Source of the DNA: Brevibacillus humidisoli
GTDB taxonomy: Bacteria > Bacillota > Bacilli > Brevibacillales > Brevibacillaceae
Assembly (NCBI RefSeq): GCF_020923435.1
Contig: NZ_CP087263.1
Coordinates: forward strand, 949,970 to 1,013,969
Length of the DNA: 64,000 nt
Reading direction: 5' to 3'
A program made the position numbers and the translations under genes. This document shows, in pieces, positions 8,461 to 18,211 of this stretch; position 1 is the stretch's first letter; each line of letters starts with the position of its first letter. The notes beneath the pieces are model-generated. The model made no database searches, had not been told where the DNA came from, and was given only the letters and a program-made list of their open reading frames with translations.

Positions 8461-9825
8461 TTAAAAGATAATGTGTGCCATCAAGGCGATGATCGGCAGG
8501 GTAATCAAGGTGCGCAGCAGGAAGATGATGAGCAAATCTTTAAAGTTGACCGGTACTTTGGAGCCTAACAATAGTCCCCCTACTTCCGACATGTAGATCA
8601 ACTGGGTGACGGAGACGCAAGCGATCACAAACCGCGTCATCTCACTTTCAATGATGCTGCTCCCGATCACGGCGGGCAAGAACATATCGGCAAAACCGAC
8701 TACGATCGTTTGGGCCGCCTCTGCAGCCTCAGGGATGTTAAGCAGCGTCAGCAGCGGAATAAACGGAGCGCCCAGCCATTGAAAAACCGGGGTGTATTCG
8801 GCGATGATCACTGCCAGTGTCCCCAAGGCCATCACAACCGGCAGGACGCCCATCCACATATCGAGGACGTTTTTCAGCCCGTTGGCGAAGATGCGCGAGA
8901 ATTGATTTCCTGCGGCTCGCTCCACCGCCTTTTGGACACCCCATTTCCACACGGACGTGTTTTCCGGAACCGTTTCGTCCAGCTTCCCTGATTCCTGATA
9001 ATACGTGTCCGCTTTGCGGGAGAGTGGAGGGATACGCGGGAGAATAATCGCTGCCACAAACCCGGCCAGGGCTATGGTCAAATAGTAGGGACCAAACAGA
9101 TGGCCCAGCTCCATTTGCTCCAGCACGATGATCGTAAATGTGATCGAGACGACGGAGAACGTCGTACCGATGATGGCCGCTTCCCTTTTGGTGTAAAAGC
9201 CGTCCTCATACTGCTTGTTGGTCAACAAGACGCCCACTGTACCATCTCCGAGCCAAGAGACGAGACAATCGATGGAGGCTCGTCCGGGTAGGGTGAACAG
9301 CGGCCGCATCAAGCGGGTCAGCAGAGCCCCTGTCATCTCCAACAGGCCGAAGTCCATCAATAAGGGCATGAACAGGCCGGCAAAGATGAACACGGTGACC
9401 AGCAAGGGAATGAGGCTCATCAGCAAAAGACCGCCGGTGTTCTCGGACCAGATCCATTCGGGCCCCCATTGAAACAGGGTGAGAATGGCAAAGATCAAGC
9501 CCAATACGCGCGTTACTACCCATAAGGGCTGCACGTCAAACAGATTTTTTAAAAAGGGACGATTGAGGATAAAGGCGGGACGAATCGACTTGGCAAGCAG
9601 GGTAAACAGAACAGTCAGCAGCATGATTACCGTCGCGACAGCGGGCAAAACGCCGGCAAACATCTCTTGCAAGTTGTTGGCCAAGAGGGCGACCGGGATC
9701 GTCATGCTGTCTCCCGACTGAATCGGGATCATGAACAAGAAGATACCGATGAGAGAAGGGATTAGGAATTTTAGACAATGGGCAGCATGATAGGTCTGAT
9801 TCTGTGCCTGTGATTGCTTCATCAT
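8461..9825 (-). CDS. YjiH-family membrane protein with nucleoside-recognition (Gate) domains
   Basis: This 454-residue polytopic membrane protein has about ten hydrophobic segments. Two related gate-like stretches are visible: one around IDCLVSWLGDGTVGVLLTN and one around VGFADMFLPAVIGSSIIES. This matches the YjiH/nucleoside-recognition domain architecture, whose transport substrate is not established. AGGTGATG precedes the double ATG start. The gene stands alone between divergent neighbours and ends at a strong terminator. A transporter role is inferred only from topology and family. Confidence 0.8.
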   Translation of the reverse strand: MMKQSQAQNQTYHAAHCLKFLIPSLIGIFLFMIPIQSGDSMTIPVALLANNLQEMFAGVLPAVATVIMLLTVLFTLLAKSIRPAFILNRPFLKNLFDVQPLWVVTRVLGLIFAILTLFQWGPEWIWSENTGGLLLMSLIPLLVTVFIFAGLFMPLLMDFGLLEMTGALLTRLMRPLFTLPGRASIDCLVSWLGDGTVGVLLTNKQYEDGFYTKREAAIIGTTFSVVSITFTIIVLEQMELGHLFGPYYLTIALAGFVAAIILPRIPPLSRKADTYYQESGKLDETVPENTSVWKWGVQKAVERAAGNQFSRIFANGLKNVLDMWMGVLPVVMALGTLAVIIAEYTPVFQWLGAPFIPLLTLLNIPEAAEAAQTIVVGFADMFLPAVIGSSIIESEMTRFVIACVSVTQLIYMSEVGGLLLGSKVPVNFKDLLIIFLLRTLITLPIIALMAHIIF

Positions 9826-10175
9826 AGTTTCATCACCTGTTTCGTTTTGGTATCGAGGTATGGTCGGATTGTGAAAGCGGATTCACCTTGATCATTTTAA
9901 TACAAAAAAGCCTTTCCTGTTAATAAGAAAAAATAGCAAAAAGAGATCTAGTTGATCCGTTTCATATATAGTTGCAGCGAATGACCGAATAGCCGGGGTG
10001 CCAGGCTACAGGCAAGATGCTCATCAGTCTAAATCAGACTGTGGCACACTAGCTGACCAGAATTAGGCTTTGTCCATGTCCATCAGGTTGCTGCAGCTAA
10101 GTCGCGCTGTTATGGGAAAGCGTGCAACCGTTTATGGTAATCGCTCGTACATAATAAGAAGAGGAGGAGAGCGCA
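9826..10175. other. 350-bp intergenic region without a gene
   Basis: This gap separates the YjiH-type gene from the LURP-one-like gene on the other strand. It holds a small hairpin, CAGTCT/AGACTG near 10027-10043, enclosed by GTGCC (9999-10003) and GGCAC (10045-10049). I cannot assign these to a known RNA class. No open frame with a ribosome binding site was seen. Confidence 0.4.
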
Positions 10176-10679
10176 TTGAAACTTTACTTTCGAGATAACT
10201 TTTTCAGTTCAGGGCGTACGGAGATTCTGAATGAAGCGGGAGCAGAGGCAGGCGAACTGGATCTAAAAAGTGCATTCAAATCTTCTGTCGACGTCTATCG
10301 AGAGGACGGCAGTGTGGCTGCCAGCGGCAAGTTTCGTTTTTTCTCAAATAAATGGGAGATTGTCGTGGCCGATGGACGAGGATTGGGCGTACTGCGCAGC
10401 CGGTTTTCTTTTTTTACGAAAAAGTACACGTATGAAACGGCGGGCGGTGCAAGCTATACCATTACCTCGCCCGCTTTCTCCAAGGAGTATGACGTATTTG
10501 ATGATGCGGGGCATCAGGTGGCCCGCTTCGAGAGAGTCAGCGGATGGTTCTCTTCCGGAGCGTTCTGTTTGGAGAACCGATCGGAGCAGTTGGACAGCTA
10601 TGAGTTGATCTGTGTCGTGATGGGGATGCATGCGATTCAAAAAAGACAGAATGCGGCAAGCAGTTCTGCTTCCACGTAA
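10176..10679 (+). CDS. LURP-one/tubby C-terminal-like protein
   Basis: This 167-residue protein is rich in beta strands with alternating charged and aromatic residues (MKLYFRDNFFSSGRTEI, ARFERVSGWFSSGAFCLE). That is the pattern of the LURP-one-related/YxjI group that adopts a tubby-like barrel. It starts with TTG at 10176 after GAGGAGGAG. The function of bacterial members is unknown; phospholipid binding has been suggested for the fold. Assignment is by pattern recognition and moderately sure. Confidence 0.65.
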   Translation: MKLYFRDNFFSSGRTEILNEAGAEAGELDLKSAFKSSVDVYREDGSVAASGKFRFFSNKWEIVVADGRGLGVLRSRFSFFTKKYTYETAGGASYTITSPAFSKEYDVFDDAGHQVARFERVSGWFSSGAFCLENRSEQLDSYELICVVMGMHAIQKRQNAASSSAST

Positions 10680-10749
10680 ACGAAGCGCAAGAGAACGAGG
10701 GGATCTGCTTTTTGCAGGCAATCCCAGCATTTCAGCAGCCAAGAAACTC

Positions 10750-10779
10750 TTGACATCCTGCAAAAGCGACCCGTATACT
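10750..10779 (+). promoter_or_regulatory. Promoter of the ribose operon
   Basis: TTGACA (10750-10755) and TATACT (10774-10779) with an 18-bp spacer. Transcription would begin near 10787, immediately before the first operator. Confidence 0.75.
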
Positions 10780-10790
10780 GAAACTAGATA

Positions 10791-10805
10791 AGAAACCGGT
10801 TACAT
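10791..10805 (+). promoter_or_regulatory. RbsR operator or cre site, proximal to transcription start
   Basis: AGAAACCGGTTACA contains the core AACCGGTT and agrees with the cre consensus TGWAANCGNTNWCA at 13 of 14 positions. It lies at about +5, a repressing position. Confidence 0.6.
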
Positions 10806-10843
10806 CTATTGAAAAGGTATGATTGCCTTTTATTTTTTACTCA

Positions 10844-10863
10844 ATGTGTAACCGGTTACACAT
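10844..10863 (+). promoter_or_regulatory. RbsR operator or cre site, perfect 20-bp palindrome
   Basis: ATGTGTAACCGGTTACACAT is a perfect palindrome in the rbsR leader, 17 bp before the start codon. Its centre (10847-10860) fits the cre consensus exactly, so CcpA and the encoded LacI-family regulator are both candidates. Confidence 0.75.
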
Positions 10864-10880
10864 GGATGTGATGATGGATT

Positions 10881-11885
10881 ATGGCAACTATTCGAGACGT
10901 GGCCAAACTGGCCGGAGTTTCTGTTGCAACCGTTTCCAGAGTGTTGAACAAGAACGGCTATGTGAACAGCGAGACGGAACAAAAAGTACGAAAGGCGATG
11001 CAGCAGCTGCAGTATGAGCCAAATGCAGTGGCCAGGGGATTGGCTGGCAAACGGACGGGGACAATCGGTTTGATTCTGCCGGACATCTCCAACCCGTTTT
11101 TTCCGGAATTGGCGAGAGGCGTTGAGGACGTTGCACAGCGGAGCGGGTTTACCGTAATATTGTGCAACTCCGATGATCAGGGGCCAAAGGAGAAGCTGTA
11201 CATTGAGGTACTGAAGAAAAAGTACATCGACGGCATCATCTTTGCATCCAATACATTGGTGCAGGAAGATATCGAGCAGATGAAACGAGACAACCTTCCA
11301 TTGGTTGTTCTGGACCGCGCCTCGTCCCATGAGGCATACAGCGTTGTGCGTTCCAAAAACTTTGAAGGGGCGAAAATGGCTGTGAAGCATCTGCTGGAGA
11401 TCGGCTGCAGCAAAGTGGCCCACCTCTACGGTCCACAAGAGCTGATTACTGCAAAAGACCGCCTGCGCGGCTACGAGGATGTGGCCAAGCATTTTGGCTG
11501 GTTTTCTCCCAGCCTGATGATCCCCGGATACTTTCGCATAGATGGAGGGATGGCGGCTGTAGAAGAGTTGCTGAGCAGACATCCTGATGTAGACGGAATC
11601 TTCGCCGGCAATGACTTGATGGCATTGGGAGCCTTAAAAGGCTTAAAGCGAAGAGGGATCAAGGTCCCGGAGCAAATCGCAATATGCGGCTTTGACGGCA
11701 TTTCGCTGACCGAAATTGCTGAACCCGAACTAACCACGGTGGCACAGCCGATCTACGAGATGGGAGAGTTGGCTGCATCCATCCTGATCCAGAAAATTGA
11801 GACGGCTGCAGCTGTTTCGGAACTGTTTGAATTGGATGTGAAGTTAATCCAGAGAGACTCGACACAGAAGAAGGTGATGAGATGA
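10881..11885 (+). CDS. rbsR: LacI-family ribose operon repressor
   Basis: This 334-residue protein has an N-terminal LacI helix-turn-helix (TIRDVAKLAGVSVATVSRVL, residues 3-22), the hinge ARGLAGKRTGTIGLILPDI, and a periplasmic-binding-protein-like sensor domain ending in CGFDGISLTE and QRDST. It is first in an operon with ribokinase, ribose pyranase and the ribose ABC transporter, which supports the ribose assignment. The protein should bind the palindromes at 10791 and 10844 and be relieved by a ribose-derived ligand. The ribosome binding site (GGATGTGATG) is modest. Confidence 0.92.
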   Translation: MATIRDVAKLAGVSVATVSRVLNKNGYVNSETEQKVRKAMQQLQYEPNAVARGLAGKRTGTIGLILPDISNPFFPELARGVEDVAQRSGFTVILCNSDDQGPKEKLYIEVLKKKYIDGIIFASNTLVQEDIEQMKRDNLPLVVLDRASSHEAYSVVRSKNFEGAKMAVKHLLEIGCSKVAHLYGPQELITAKDRLRGYEDVAKHFGWFSPSLMIPGYFRIDGGMAAVEELLSRHPDVDGIFAGNDLMALGALKGLKRRGIKVPEQIAICGFDGISLTEIAEPELTTVAQPIYEMGELAASILIQKIETAAAVSELFELDVKLIQRDSTQKKVMR

Positions 11886-12820
11886 AGCACCAACCAAACG
11901 TTGTTGTAGTGGGCAGCATCAATATGGATCTGGTCGTGGAGGCGGATCGCCCGCCGAAGATGGGGGAAACCGTGTCAGGACAAAACATTCACTTTATTCC
12001 TGGCGGCAAGGGGGCCAATCAGGCCGTGGCCGCTGCCAGACTGGGAGCGCACGTCGCCATGATCGGGACAGTCGGACGTGACGCATTTGGCAGCCAATTG
12101 ACAGAGTCCCTCACGGCCAACGGCGTTCATTCCGGCGCACTGAAGGTTATCGAGGGGACGCCGACGGGTGTTGCTTCCATTCTGCTCGCACAGGGGGACA
12201 ACAGCATCATCGTGGTTCCGGGAGCTAACGCCTGCTGTCTTCCCGAGGATGTCGAGGATCACCATTCCTTGATCGAGGAGGCTGACGTAGTTCTGCTGCA
12301 GCTGGAGATCCCAATCGAAACGGTGGAGTATGCAGCCGATATGGCGAAGCGCTGCGGAAAGAAAGTGATACTCAACCCGGCTCCGGCTCGTCAGCTATCA
12401 GACCAGTTGTTGGCCAACATTGACGTCATCATCCCCAACGAGTCAGAGCTTGCGCTGCTGTCCGGAATCGATCCCGATAGCGATCTTCAGCTGGAACGAG
12501 CGATGCGTTCTCTTTTGGACAAGGGAATCGAAAGCGTTATCACAACACTCGGTGCAAAAGGAGCGGCATACATGACACGCGATGGGCAGAGAGGGACGGT
12601 CCCGGGATACAAGGTGCAGGTCGTCGACACTACTGGGGCCGGAGACTCCTTCAACGCCGCCGTCGCCTGTTCGCTGGCGATGGGGAAATCGCTGGCCGAT
12701 GCCGTATCTTTTGCCAATCAGGTGGCTGCCCTTGCTGTCACGAAACTTGGCGCACAGCAGGGGATGCCCACACGCGATGAAGTGAGTCAATTCAAACCGG
12801 CACATAGGTGGGAACAATGA
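11882..12820 (+). CDS. rbsK: Ribokinase
   Basis: This 312-residue PfkB-family kinase overlaps the rbsR stop codon by four bases. It shows the substrate motif GGKGANQA (residues 41-48) and the second PfkB signature DTTGAGD (249-255), whose Asp255 is the expected catalytic base. It phosphorylates ribose at O5 using ATP, feeding the pentose-phosphate pathway. Its position between rbsR and rbsD in a complete rbs operon makes the assignment secure. Confidence 0.95.
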   Translation: MKHQPNVVVVGSINMDLVVEADRPPKMGETVSGQNIHFIPGGKGANQAVAAARLGAHVAMIGTVGRDAFGSQLTESLTANGVHSGALKVIEGTPTGVASILLAQGDNSIIVVPGANACCLPEDVEDHHSLIEEADVVLLQLEIPIETVEYAADMAKRCGKKVILNPAPARQLSDQLLANIDVIIPNESELALLSGIDPDSDLQLERAMRSLLDKGIESVITTLGAKGAAYMTRDGQRGTVPGYKVQVVDTTGAGDSFNAAVACSLAMGKSLADAVSFANQVAALAVTKLGAQQGMPTRDEVSQFKPAHRWEQ

Positions 12821-13212
12821 AGAAAATCGGAATATTAAATAGTCAAATCTCCAAAGTGATTAGCGAGTTGGGGCATACGGACCGCATCGTCATCTGTGAC
12901 GCAGGACTGCCGATACCAGACCATGTCGAGCGGATTGACCTGGCCCTAACGCCTGGGACGCCCTCTTTTTTGCTCACCCTGGAGGCCGTATTGCAGGAGA
13001 TGCAAGTAGAAAAAGCATATTGGGCCGATGAGATCAAAGCAAAAAACAATGAGCTGTGGCAGCGCTCGCAAGCGTTGTTGCCCGATGTAGCGCAGATCTG
13101 TCTTAGCCATACAGAATTGAAAAAGTTGACGCATGGCGCGAAAGCGATTATTCGAACAGGTGAGTGCTCCCCCTATGCCAACGTTATTCTGGAATCAGGG
13201 GTCATCTTTTAA
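12817..13212 (+). CDS. rbsD: D-ribose pyranase
   Basis: The start is the ATG at 12817, which overlaps the rbsK stop as ATGA. It gives the family-typical beginning [22 protein letters not shown]. The protein has 131 residues, the normal RbsD length, with the C-terminal motif [17 protein letters not shown] that forms the sugar site. It interconverts beta-pyranose and beta-furanose ribose so that the furanose form is available to ribokinase. Confidence 0.95.
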   Translation: MKKIGILNSQISKVISELGHTDRIVICDAGLPIPDHVERIDLALTPGTPSFLLTLEAVLQEMQVEKAYWADEIKAKNNELWQRSQALLPDVAQICLSHTELKKLTHGAKAIIRTGECSPYANVILESGVIF

Positions 13213-13226
13213 AGGTGGGATGCAGC

Positions 13227-14741
13227 ATGACCGAATCTCTTCTGGAAATGAAAGAAATCAGCAAGTCGTTTTCCGGTGTACACGTATTGCAGCAGGTGCA
13301 ATTTTCTCTGCTTAGCGGTGAAGTGCACGCCTTGATGGGAGAAAATGGCGCGGGGAAGTCCACCTTGATGAAGATCCTCGGCGGCATCTACAGTCGAGAC
13401 AGCGGATCGATTCAGGTAAAGGGAGAGTCAGTGTCTAAAATGACGACCGACCTCGCCGCCCAACTAGGCATCGCGATCATTCATCAAGAGTTGAACCTGG
13501 TTCCCGACCTAACTGTTGCTGAGAATATTTTTCTGGGACGGGAATGGACGATCAAAGGAACGAAACTGATCAACCGGAAGCAGATGAGAAAGCAGGCGAA
13601 AGATGCCCTTAACCAGTTGGGGATCGATCTTCACCCCGATACATTGGTAGGGGAGTTGTCAGTTGGACAGCAGCAGATGGTGGAGATCGCCAAGGCGCTC
13701 TCCATGCAGGCAGATATTTTGGTGCTGGACGAGCCGACAGCTGCTTTGACAAACCGTGAGATCGACGCTTTGTTTGAGGTGATTGCGTCCCTTAAAAAGC
13801 AAGGTGTCGGCATGATTTACATTTCTCATCGCATGGAGGAAATCTTTCAGGTCTGCGATAGAATAACGGTGTTGCGGGATGGTCACTACGTCGGGACAAG
13901 GCGGACGGGTGAGACCAGTATGGAGGAGCTTGTGCAGATGATGGTGGGACGTGAGATTACGGAGCGGTTTCCAAAAGTAGAGGTGCAGCCTGGCCCGGAA
14001 CGTCTGCGGGTGGAAAACCTCTCGGTGAGAGGGAAACTGCACAACGTCTCCCTATCGGTACGCAGCGGTGAAATTCTCGGAATCGCCGGTCTGATGGGAG
14101 CGGGACGAACCGAATTGGCGAGAGCGCTGTTTGGCATCGATCCGCTGGAACAAGGAAGCATCTATGTCGACAACCGTCAGGTCACCATTAAGCGGCCGTT
14201 TGATGCGATTCAAGCAGGGATTGCCTTGGTGACAGAAAATCGGAAGGAAGAAGGACTGATCTTATCGCTTTCGATCCGAGAAAACCTGGCCCTGCCCAAT
14301 CTCAACACGCTGTCCGCTTACGGATTCGTCAAGGGTGAGGCGGAGACGAAGCTGGCGGAGCAAACGATCAAGCAGTTGTCGATCAAAACAACGGATGGTG
14401 AGAAAACCGTTGGTTCGTTGAGCGGGGGGAATCAGCAGAAGGTCGTCATTGGCAAATGGCTGGCTGTTAATCCAAAAATCCTGATTCTCGACGAGCCGAC
14501 CAGAGGTGTCGACATTGGAGCCAAAAAAGAACTGTACGAACTGATGGGTCAATTGGTTCGTTCAGGTGTAGCGATCATCATGATTTCTTCGGAGATGCCA
14601 GAGGTGCTGGGGATGAGCGACCGTATCCTGGTGATGCATGAAGGGCGTGTGACGGGAGAGTTTGCGCATGAGGAAGCTACACAGGAAAAAATCATGCATG
14701 CTGCAGCGGGAGGAGGGAGTTTGCATGCAACAGCACAGTGA
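13227..14741 (+). CDS. rbsA: Ribose ABC transporter, duplicated ATP-binding protein
   Basis: This 504-residue protein has two fused ABC domains. The first has the Walker [10 protein letters not shown], signature [15 protein letters not shown] and Walker [12 protein letters not shown]. The second has a degenerate Walker A ([13 protein letters not shown]), as usual in RbsA/MglA proteins, signature LSGGNQQKV and [12 protein letters not shown] chose the ATG at 13227, after AAAGGTGGGATG, over an ATG at 13164 inside rbsD. It overlaps rbsC by 17 bp, indicating translational coupling. Confidence 0.95.
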   Translation: MTESLLEMKEISKSFSGVHVLQQVQFSLLSGEVHALMGENGAGKSTLMKILGGIYSRDSGSIQVKGESVSKMTTDLAAQLGIAIIHQELNLVPDLTVAENIFLGREWTIKGTKLINRKQMRKQAKDALNQLGIDLHPDTLVGELSVGQQQMVEIAKALSMQADILVLDEPTAALTNREIDALFEVIASLKKQGVGMIYISHRMEEIFQVCDRITVLRDGHYVGTRRTGETSMEELVQMMVGREITERFPKVEVQPGPERLRVENLSVRGKLHNVSLSVRSGEILGIAGLMGAGRTELARALFGIDPLEQGSIYVDNRQVTIKRPFDAIQAGIALVTENRKEEGLILSLSIRENLALPNLNTLSAYGFVKGEAETKLAEQTIKQLSIKTTDGEKTVGSLSGGNQQKVVIGKWLAVNPKILILDEPTRGVDIGAKKELYELMGQLVRSGVAIIMISSEMPEVLGMSDRILVMHEGRVTGEFAHEEATQEKIMHAAAGGGSLHATAQ

Positions 14742-15687
14742 ACGACAGAAGACAGTGCGGCGAAGCGGAAACTTGCTTCAGCGGATGGGACCCCTGCTGG
14801 GACTTGCCCTGATCGTGGTCGTCCTAAGCTTTCTCAGTGACAACTTTTTCACCGTTGGCAATATTTTTAACGTTCTTCGGCAGATTTCCATTAATGCGTT
14901 GATTGCCTTCGGAATGACATTTGTCATTCTGACTGGCGGGATCGATCTCTCTGTCGGTTCCATCCTCGCCTTATCCGCAGCGCTGACGGCCGGGCTGATG
15001 AGTGGCGGAATGGACCCTACCTTGGCCGTGCTGGTTGGCCTTGCTGCCGGTGGGATCATGGGTGCGGCAAACGGCGTGGTGATTGCCAAATGGAAAGTGG
15101 CCCCGTTTATCGCTACACTGGCCACGATGACCCTGTTTAGGGGACTGACTCTGGTTTATACCGAGGGAAGGCCGATTACCGGTCTGCCGGACGGCTTCGC
15201 GATGCTGGGCAAGGGGTTCTTCCTGGAAATCCCGATGCCGGTGATCTGGATGCTCCTCTCATTTGCGATTTTGTATATCATTTTGAAATATTCCACCTTC
15301 GGACGGCATGTGTACGCCTTAGGCAGCAATGAGGAGGCGACGCGGCTTTCCGGAGTGAGTACGGTAAAGGTGAAAATCGTCGTCTATGCGATTAGTGGTC
15401 TGCTGGCAGCCCTGAGCGGGATTATTCTCACCTCCCGGCTCAACTCGGCGCAGCCAACGGCGGGTACCTCGTATGAACTGGACGCGATTGCGGCCGTCGT
15501 ACTCGGGGGAACTAGCTTGGCCGGAGGCAAGGGTTGGATTGTCGGAACCTTGATTGGTGCCATGATTATCGGTGTGTTGGACAACGGTCTCAATCTGCTC
15601 AACGTCTCTTCCTTTTACCAGCTCGTGGTAAAGGGTGGGGTCATTCTGTTGGCGGTATTGCTCGACCGATCCAAAATAAACAAATAA
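14725..15687 (+). CDS. rbsC: Ribose ABC transporter permease
   Basis: This 320-residue membrane protein has about eight to ten hydrophobic segments and the BPD_transp_2 signatures [20 protein letters not shown] and [19 protein letters not shown]. The ATG at 14725 has GGAGGAGGGAG upstream and lies within the rbsA end. It forms the translocation pathway with RbsA and the lipoprotein RbsB. Confidence 0.95.
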   Translation: MQQHSERQKTVRRSGNLLQRMGPLLGLALIVVVLSFLSDNFFTVGNIFNVLRQISINALIAFGMTFVILTGGIDLSVGSILALSAALTAGLMSGGMDPTLAVLVGLAAGGIMGAANGVVIAKWKVAPFIATLATMTLFRGLTLVYTEGRPITGLPDGFAMLGKGFFLEIPMPVIWMLLSFAILYIILKYSTFGRHVYALGSNEEATRLSGVSTVKVKIVVYAISGLLAALSGIILTSRLNSAQPTAGTSYELDAIAAVVLGGTSLAGGKGWIVGTLIGAMIIGVLDNGLNLLNVSSFYQLVVKGGVILLAVLLDRSKINK

Positions 15688-15708
15688 CAAAAGCAAGGGG
15701 GAACAAAG

Positions 15709-16656
15709 ATGAATAAGCTGTTGAAACTTGGCTTGGCTTCGATGATGCTGTTTGCGGTCCTCACGGGGTGCTCCACTCAGTCCAGTCTGGAGAATAGTGG
15801 AGAGCCGCAACCACAAGAGGGAGCGGCGCCGGATGACAAGGTAACGGTCGGCTTGGCCATTTCCACTCTGAACAATCCCTTTTTCGTCACTTTGAAGGAA
15901 GGGGCCCAAAAAGCGGCACAGGAAGCGGGCGTTGAGCTGATTGTGGTCGATGCCCAGGATGATACGGCCAAACAAGTGAGCGGCGTCGAAGATTTGATTC
16001 AGCAAAAAGTAGATGTTATTTTGATCAACCCGACTGATGGGGCGGCAATCGTGACAGCTGTCGAGTCGGCCAACCAGGCAAACATCCCGGTCATCACCGT
16101 TGACCGTTCCGCAGAAGGCGGTAAAGTGGTGGCGCATATTGCCTCTGACAATGTGAAAGGTGGTTTGCTGGCAGGAGAGTACATCCTGCAGAGTCTCGAC
16201 AAGAAGGGGAATCTTGTAGAACTGGAAGGGATCCCGGGGACGTCAGCAGCCCGTGACCGTGGAGAAGGATTCCACTCCGCTGTCGACGGCCATGAAGGCG
16301 TTAAGGTCGTGGCCAAGCAACCGGCAGATTTTGACCGCGCCAAAGGGTTGAGTGTAATGGAGAATATCCTGCAGGCAAATCAGGATATCCAGGCAGTCTT
16401 TGCCCACAACGATGAGATGGCGCTGGGTGCTGTACAGGCCCTTGAGGCTGCAGGATTGACCGACGTTATGGTTGTTGGTTTCGACGCGACCGAAGATGCT
16501 GTGAAGGCTGTCAATGAAGGCAAGATGGCAGCTACGGTCGCCCAAAAACCGGACTTAATCGGGGAAACAGCTGTCGAGACAGCAATCAAGGTAGCCAAAG
16601 GAGAGACTGTGGATGAATTCATCCCGGTCGAATTGGAACTGGTTACGAAAAAATAA
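15709..16656 (+). CDS. rbsB: Ribose-binding lipoprotein
   Basis: This 315-residue protein has a lipoprotein signal peptide with the lipobox LTGC (Cys21), a low-complexity linker and a periplasmic-binding-protein-1 domain starting at KVTVGLAISTLNNPFF. Typical sugar-site segments follow (NPTDGAAI, TVDRSAEGG, AHNDEMALGA, VGFDATEDA). AAGGGGGAAC precedes the ATG. It would be anchored outside the membrane and deliver ribose to RbsC. It is the last gene of the rbs operon. Confidence 0.95.
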   Translation: MNKLLKLGLASMMLFAVLTGCSTQSSLENSGEPQPQEGAAPDDKVTVGLAISTLNNPFFVTLKEGAQKAAQEAGVELIVVDAQDDTAKQVSGVEDLIQQKVDVILINPTDGAAIVTAVESANQANIPVITVDRSAEGGKVVAHIASDNVKGGLLAGEYILQSLDKKGNLVELEGIPGTSAARDRGEGFHSAVDGHEGVKVVAKQPADFDRAKGLSVMENILQANQDIQAVFAHNDEMALGAVQALEAAGLTDVMVVGFDATEDAVKAVNEGKMAATVAQKPDLIGETAVETAIKVAKGETVDEFIPVELELVTKK

Positions 16657-16675
16657 AGACTGAGGTATGACAAAC

Positions 16676-16721
16676 AGCCTGTAGACTCGCTCCAATCTGG
16701 TGCGGGTTTACAGGCTTCTTT
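16676..16721 (+). terminator. Terminator of the ribose operon
   Basis: A 15-bp stem (16676-16690 with 16702-16716, two G-U pairs) with an 11-base loop is followed by TCTTTG. The U-tract is short but the stem is very strong. Confidence 0.75.
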
Positions 16722-16752
16722 GTGCAGGCTTCTCTAGGGCAGACAAACAAGC

Positions 16753-17001
16753 TCATGATTCATCAGCCCGGTTTATGTTTACTGCCGGTGTATTGTTGTA
16801 AAGGTAGGGATCACCGCCGAAACGATTTTTCTGTTGATCCCGGTAAAACAGATGGTCCATTTCCAAGTTTGCTGATGTCACTTCGGGTTTTTGTTCGTCC
16901 TGTCTGTCCGGGATAGAACCACCAGTGGCACCGACGGGATAATAGTTGCCGGAGACGGCATGGATCGATTTGGCCGTATTTTCCTGGTTTTGATCTGGCA
17001 T
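16753..17001 (-). CDS. Small hydrophilic protein (82 residues)
   Basis: This is a polar, Asn/Gln/Asp-rich protein without membrane segments or recognised domains. The ATG at 17001 is preceded by GGGAGGTGAGAG, a very good ribosome binding site; an upstream in-frame start at 17067 is not needed. It sits in a group of small minus-strand genes behind the DUF3231 gene. By composition and company I suspect a spore or forespore protein, without proof. Confidence 0.6.
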   Translation of the reverse strand: MPDQNQENTAKSIHAVSGNYYPVGATGGSIPDRQDEQKPEVTSANLEMDHLFYRDQQKNRFGGDPYLYNNTPAVNINRADES

Positions 17002-17024
17002 TACGTCTCTCACCTCCCGTTCGA

Positions 17025-17057
17025 TCAATAAAACCGACTCGTGACTGCGAGTCGGTT
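17025..17057 (-). terminator. Terminator of the DUF3231 gene
   Basis: Stem ACCGACTCG (17033-17041) and CGAGTCGGT (17048-17056). On the minus strand the hairpin runs into TTTTATTG. Confidence 0.8.
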
Positions 17058-17071
17058 GCGCGCACATCTGT

Positions 17072-17620
17072 TTACTCTCCAGGTACCCCAGGTGGGGTAA
17101 ATGGCGGCGGCATCATGAGCCATCCTCTTTTTCGCATGACATTTTTCAGGGTAGCAGCAAAGGTTAGCTGCTCCGCTTGAAACTCCGTCCACATCAACCC
17201 TACATCGTTTCGGACTGATCCTGCGGCCGCGGTTGCACATGCGGTAATGGCGCTCGCCACTTTTGCGGCAATCCCGTTGGCGATTTCCGGATCATTTGCC
17301 TTTACCCCCAACGGTACGGCGCTTGGATCTGATTGGGGGCGGCTTGGTGACGTCGGCGGTATTGGAACACCTTCTTGTTTCATAAACTCATCCAGCCGCT
17401 CTACTTGTCGGGAACACATCTCAATCGCTTCATTCAGAATGTGCTTCAACTCGTCATCGGTTGTCGTGTTGAGGCCGGTCTGCTCCATGACGATCGCTTC
17501 TTTTAAGGCACCTCGATAGGTCCAGCAAGCCATCGCCTCCCCGATATGCAGCGGCTGGTCGGGGTCTTTCTCCATCAAGCCTTGCATGGTAGACGTTACT
17601 GCTTCCATAACACTTGGCAT
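17072..17620 (-). CDS. DUF3231-family protein, probably spore coat related
   Basis: This 182-residue protein carries the segment RNDVGLMWTEFQAEQLTFAA followed by a Gly/Trp/Met and Pro-rich tail, which I recognise as the DUF3231 signature. DUF3231 is a helical, ferritin-like family related to CotF-type spore coat proteins. The common form is a tandem duplication of about 330 residues; this is a single unit. I chose the ATG at 17620, which has GGAGGTGGGTACA upstream, over a start at 17710. Its role is unknown beyond the sporulation link inferred from the family. Confidence 0.75.
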   Translation of the reverse strand: MPSVMEAVTSTMQGLMEKDPDQPLHIGEAMACWTYRGALKEAIVMEQTGLNTTTDDELKHILNEAIEMCSRQVERLDEFMKQEGVPIPPTSPSRPQSDPSAVPLGVKANDPEIANGIAAKVASAITACATAAAGSVRNDVGLMWTEFQAEQLTFAATLKNVMRKRGWLMMPPPFTPPGVPGE

Positions 17621-17709
17621 TGTACCCACCTCCAAAGGTATTGTGGCGTATATGGCGGGAAAATATACAACTGGCGGCAAACTGGCAAACTGCTTTTGGC
17701 AATAGCCCA

Positions 17710-17904
17710 TTATTTCCTGGTGTTGTTTTGCACAGCTCGTTTGCCGGGAGCGGGGAACATCTGATTTTGCTCTCTTGCTTCCGCTGCATTCTCGCTGGCG
17801 AACGCTGTAGAGTCGAGATTGGCTGACGAATCTGGAGAAGTTTGTTGAATCGCTTTTACTGCCTGACGTGCGGTATAGCCGGAGCGTTCTCGACGATCTG
17901 CCAT
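17710..17904 (-). CDS. Small protein (64 residues), gamma-SASP-like motif
   Basis: The ATG at 17904 has a perfect AAGGAGGTGAC site. The protein is Ala/Gln/Glu/Ser rich and hydrophilic. It includes TAFASENAAEAREQNQ, which resembles the FASE...QNxQ repeat of gamma-type small acid-soluble spore proteins (SspE) in a single copy. The resemblance is short and may be compositional. The gene lies next to the DUF3231 gene on the same strand. Confidence 0.55.
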   Translation of the reverse strand: MADRRERSGYTARQAVKAIQQTSPDSSANLDSTAFASENAAEAREQNQMFPAPGKRAVQNNTRK

Positions 17905-18010
17905 GTGGTAGTCACCTCCTTGCAGATGGTATGTGCTCTTCTGACCTCACATTCCCTTGTAGGGAACCACAGCAGATGCAGAAGAGGAGGTCGATTCAGA
18001 GAACCAAACG

Positions 18011-18211
18011 TTATAAACGGCCGATCGACCGTTCGGCTTCAAAGCTGGTTAAGCTCTTTTTTGTGCCGACTTGGTTTGCTTCGTAGTTGGTCGGTACGCC
18101 AATCTCAGGACCGAAGTCACCACTGGCTTCACTTGGCTGAGCCTCTTCCAACGCTTCCACGGGGACAGGGATATGCTTGCCTTTCTGTTTCGGTTGTGGA
18201 TCACTGGCCAT
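18011..18211 (-). CDS. Small hydrophilic hypothetical protein (66 residues)
   Basis: This is a Pro/Glu/Ser-rich soluble protein with a basic N-terminus (QPKQKGKH) and no membrane segment. The ATG at 18211 has AAAGGGGG upstream; an extra start at 18229 overlaps that site. It is first of the minus-strand group of small genes and diverges from the carboxypeptidase gene. Confidence 0.55.
   Translation of the reverse strand: MASDPQPKQKGKHIPVPVEALEEAQPSEASGDFGPEIGVPTNYEANQVGTKKSLTSFEAERSIGRL

Noticed and set aside
10019-10055. Nested hairpin (GTGCC ... CAGTCT/AGACTG ... GGCAC) in the gap before 10176
   Set aside because: Pairing is short and no conserved riboswitch or sRNA elements could be matched; kept only as a note on the gap.
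15319-16137. 272-codon minus-strand frame inside rbsC/rbsB
   Set aside because: It is antisense to two unambiguous ribose transporter genes and lacks any family signature.
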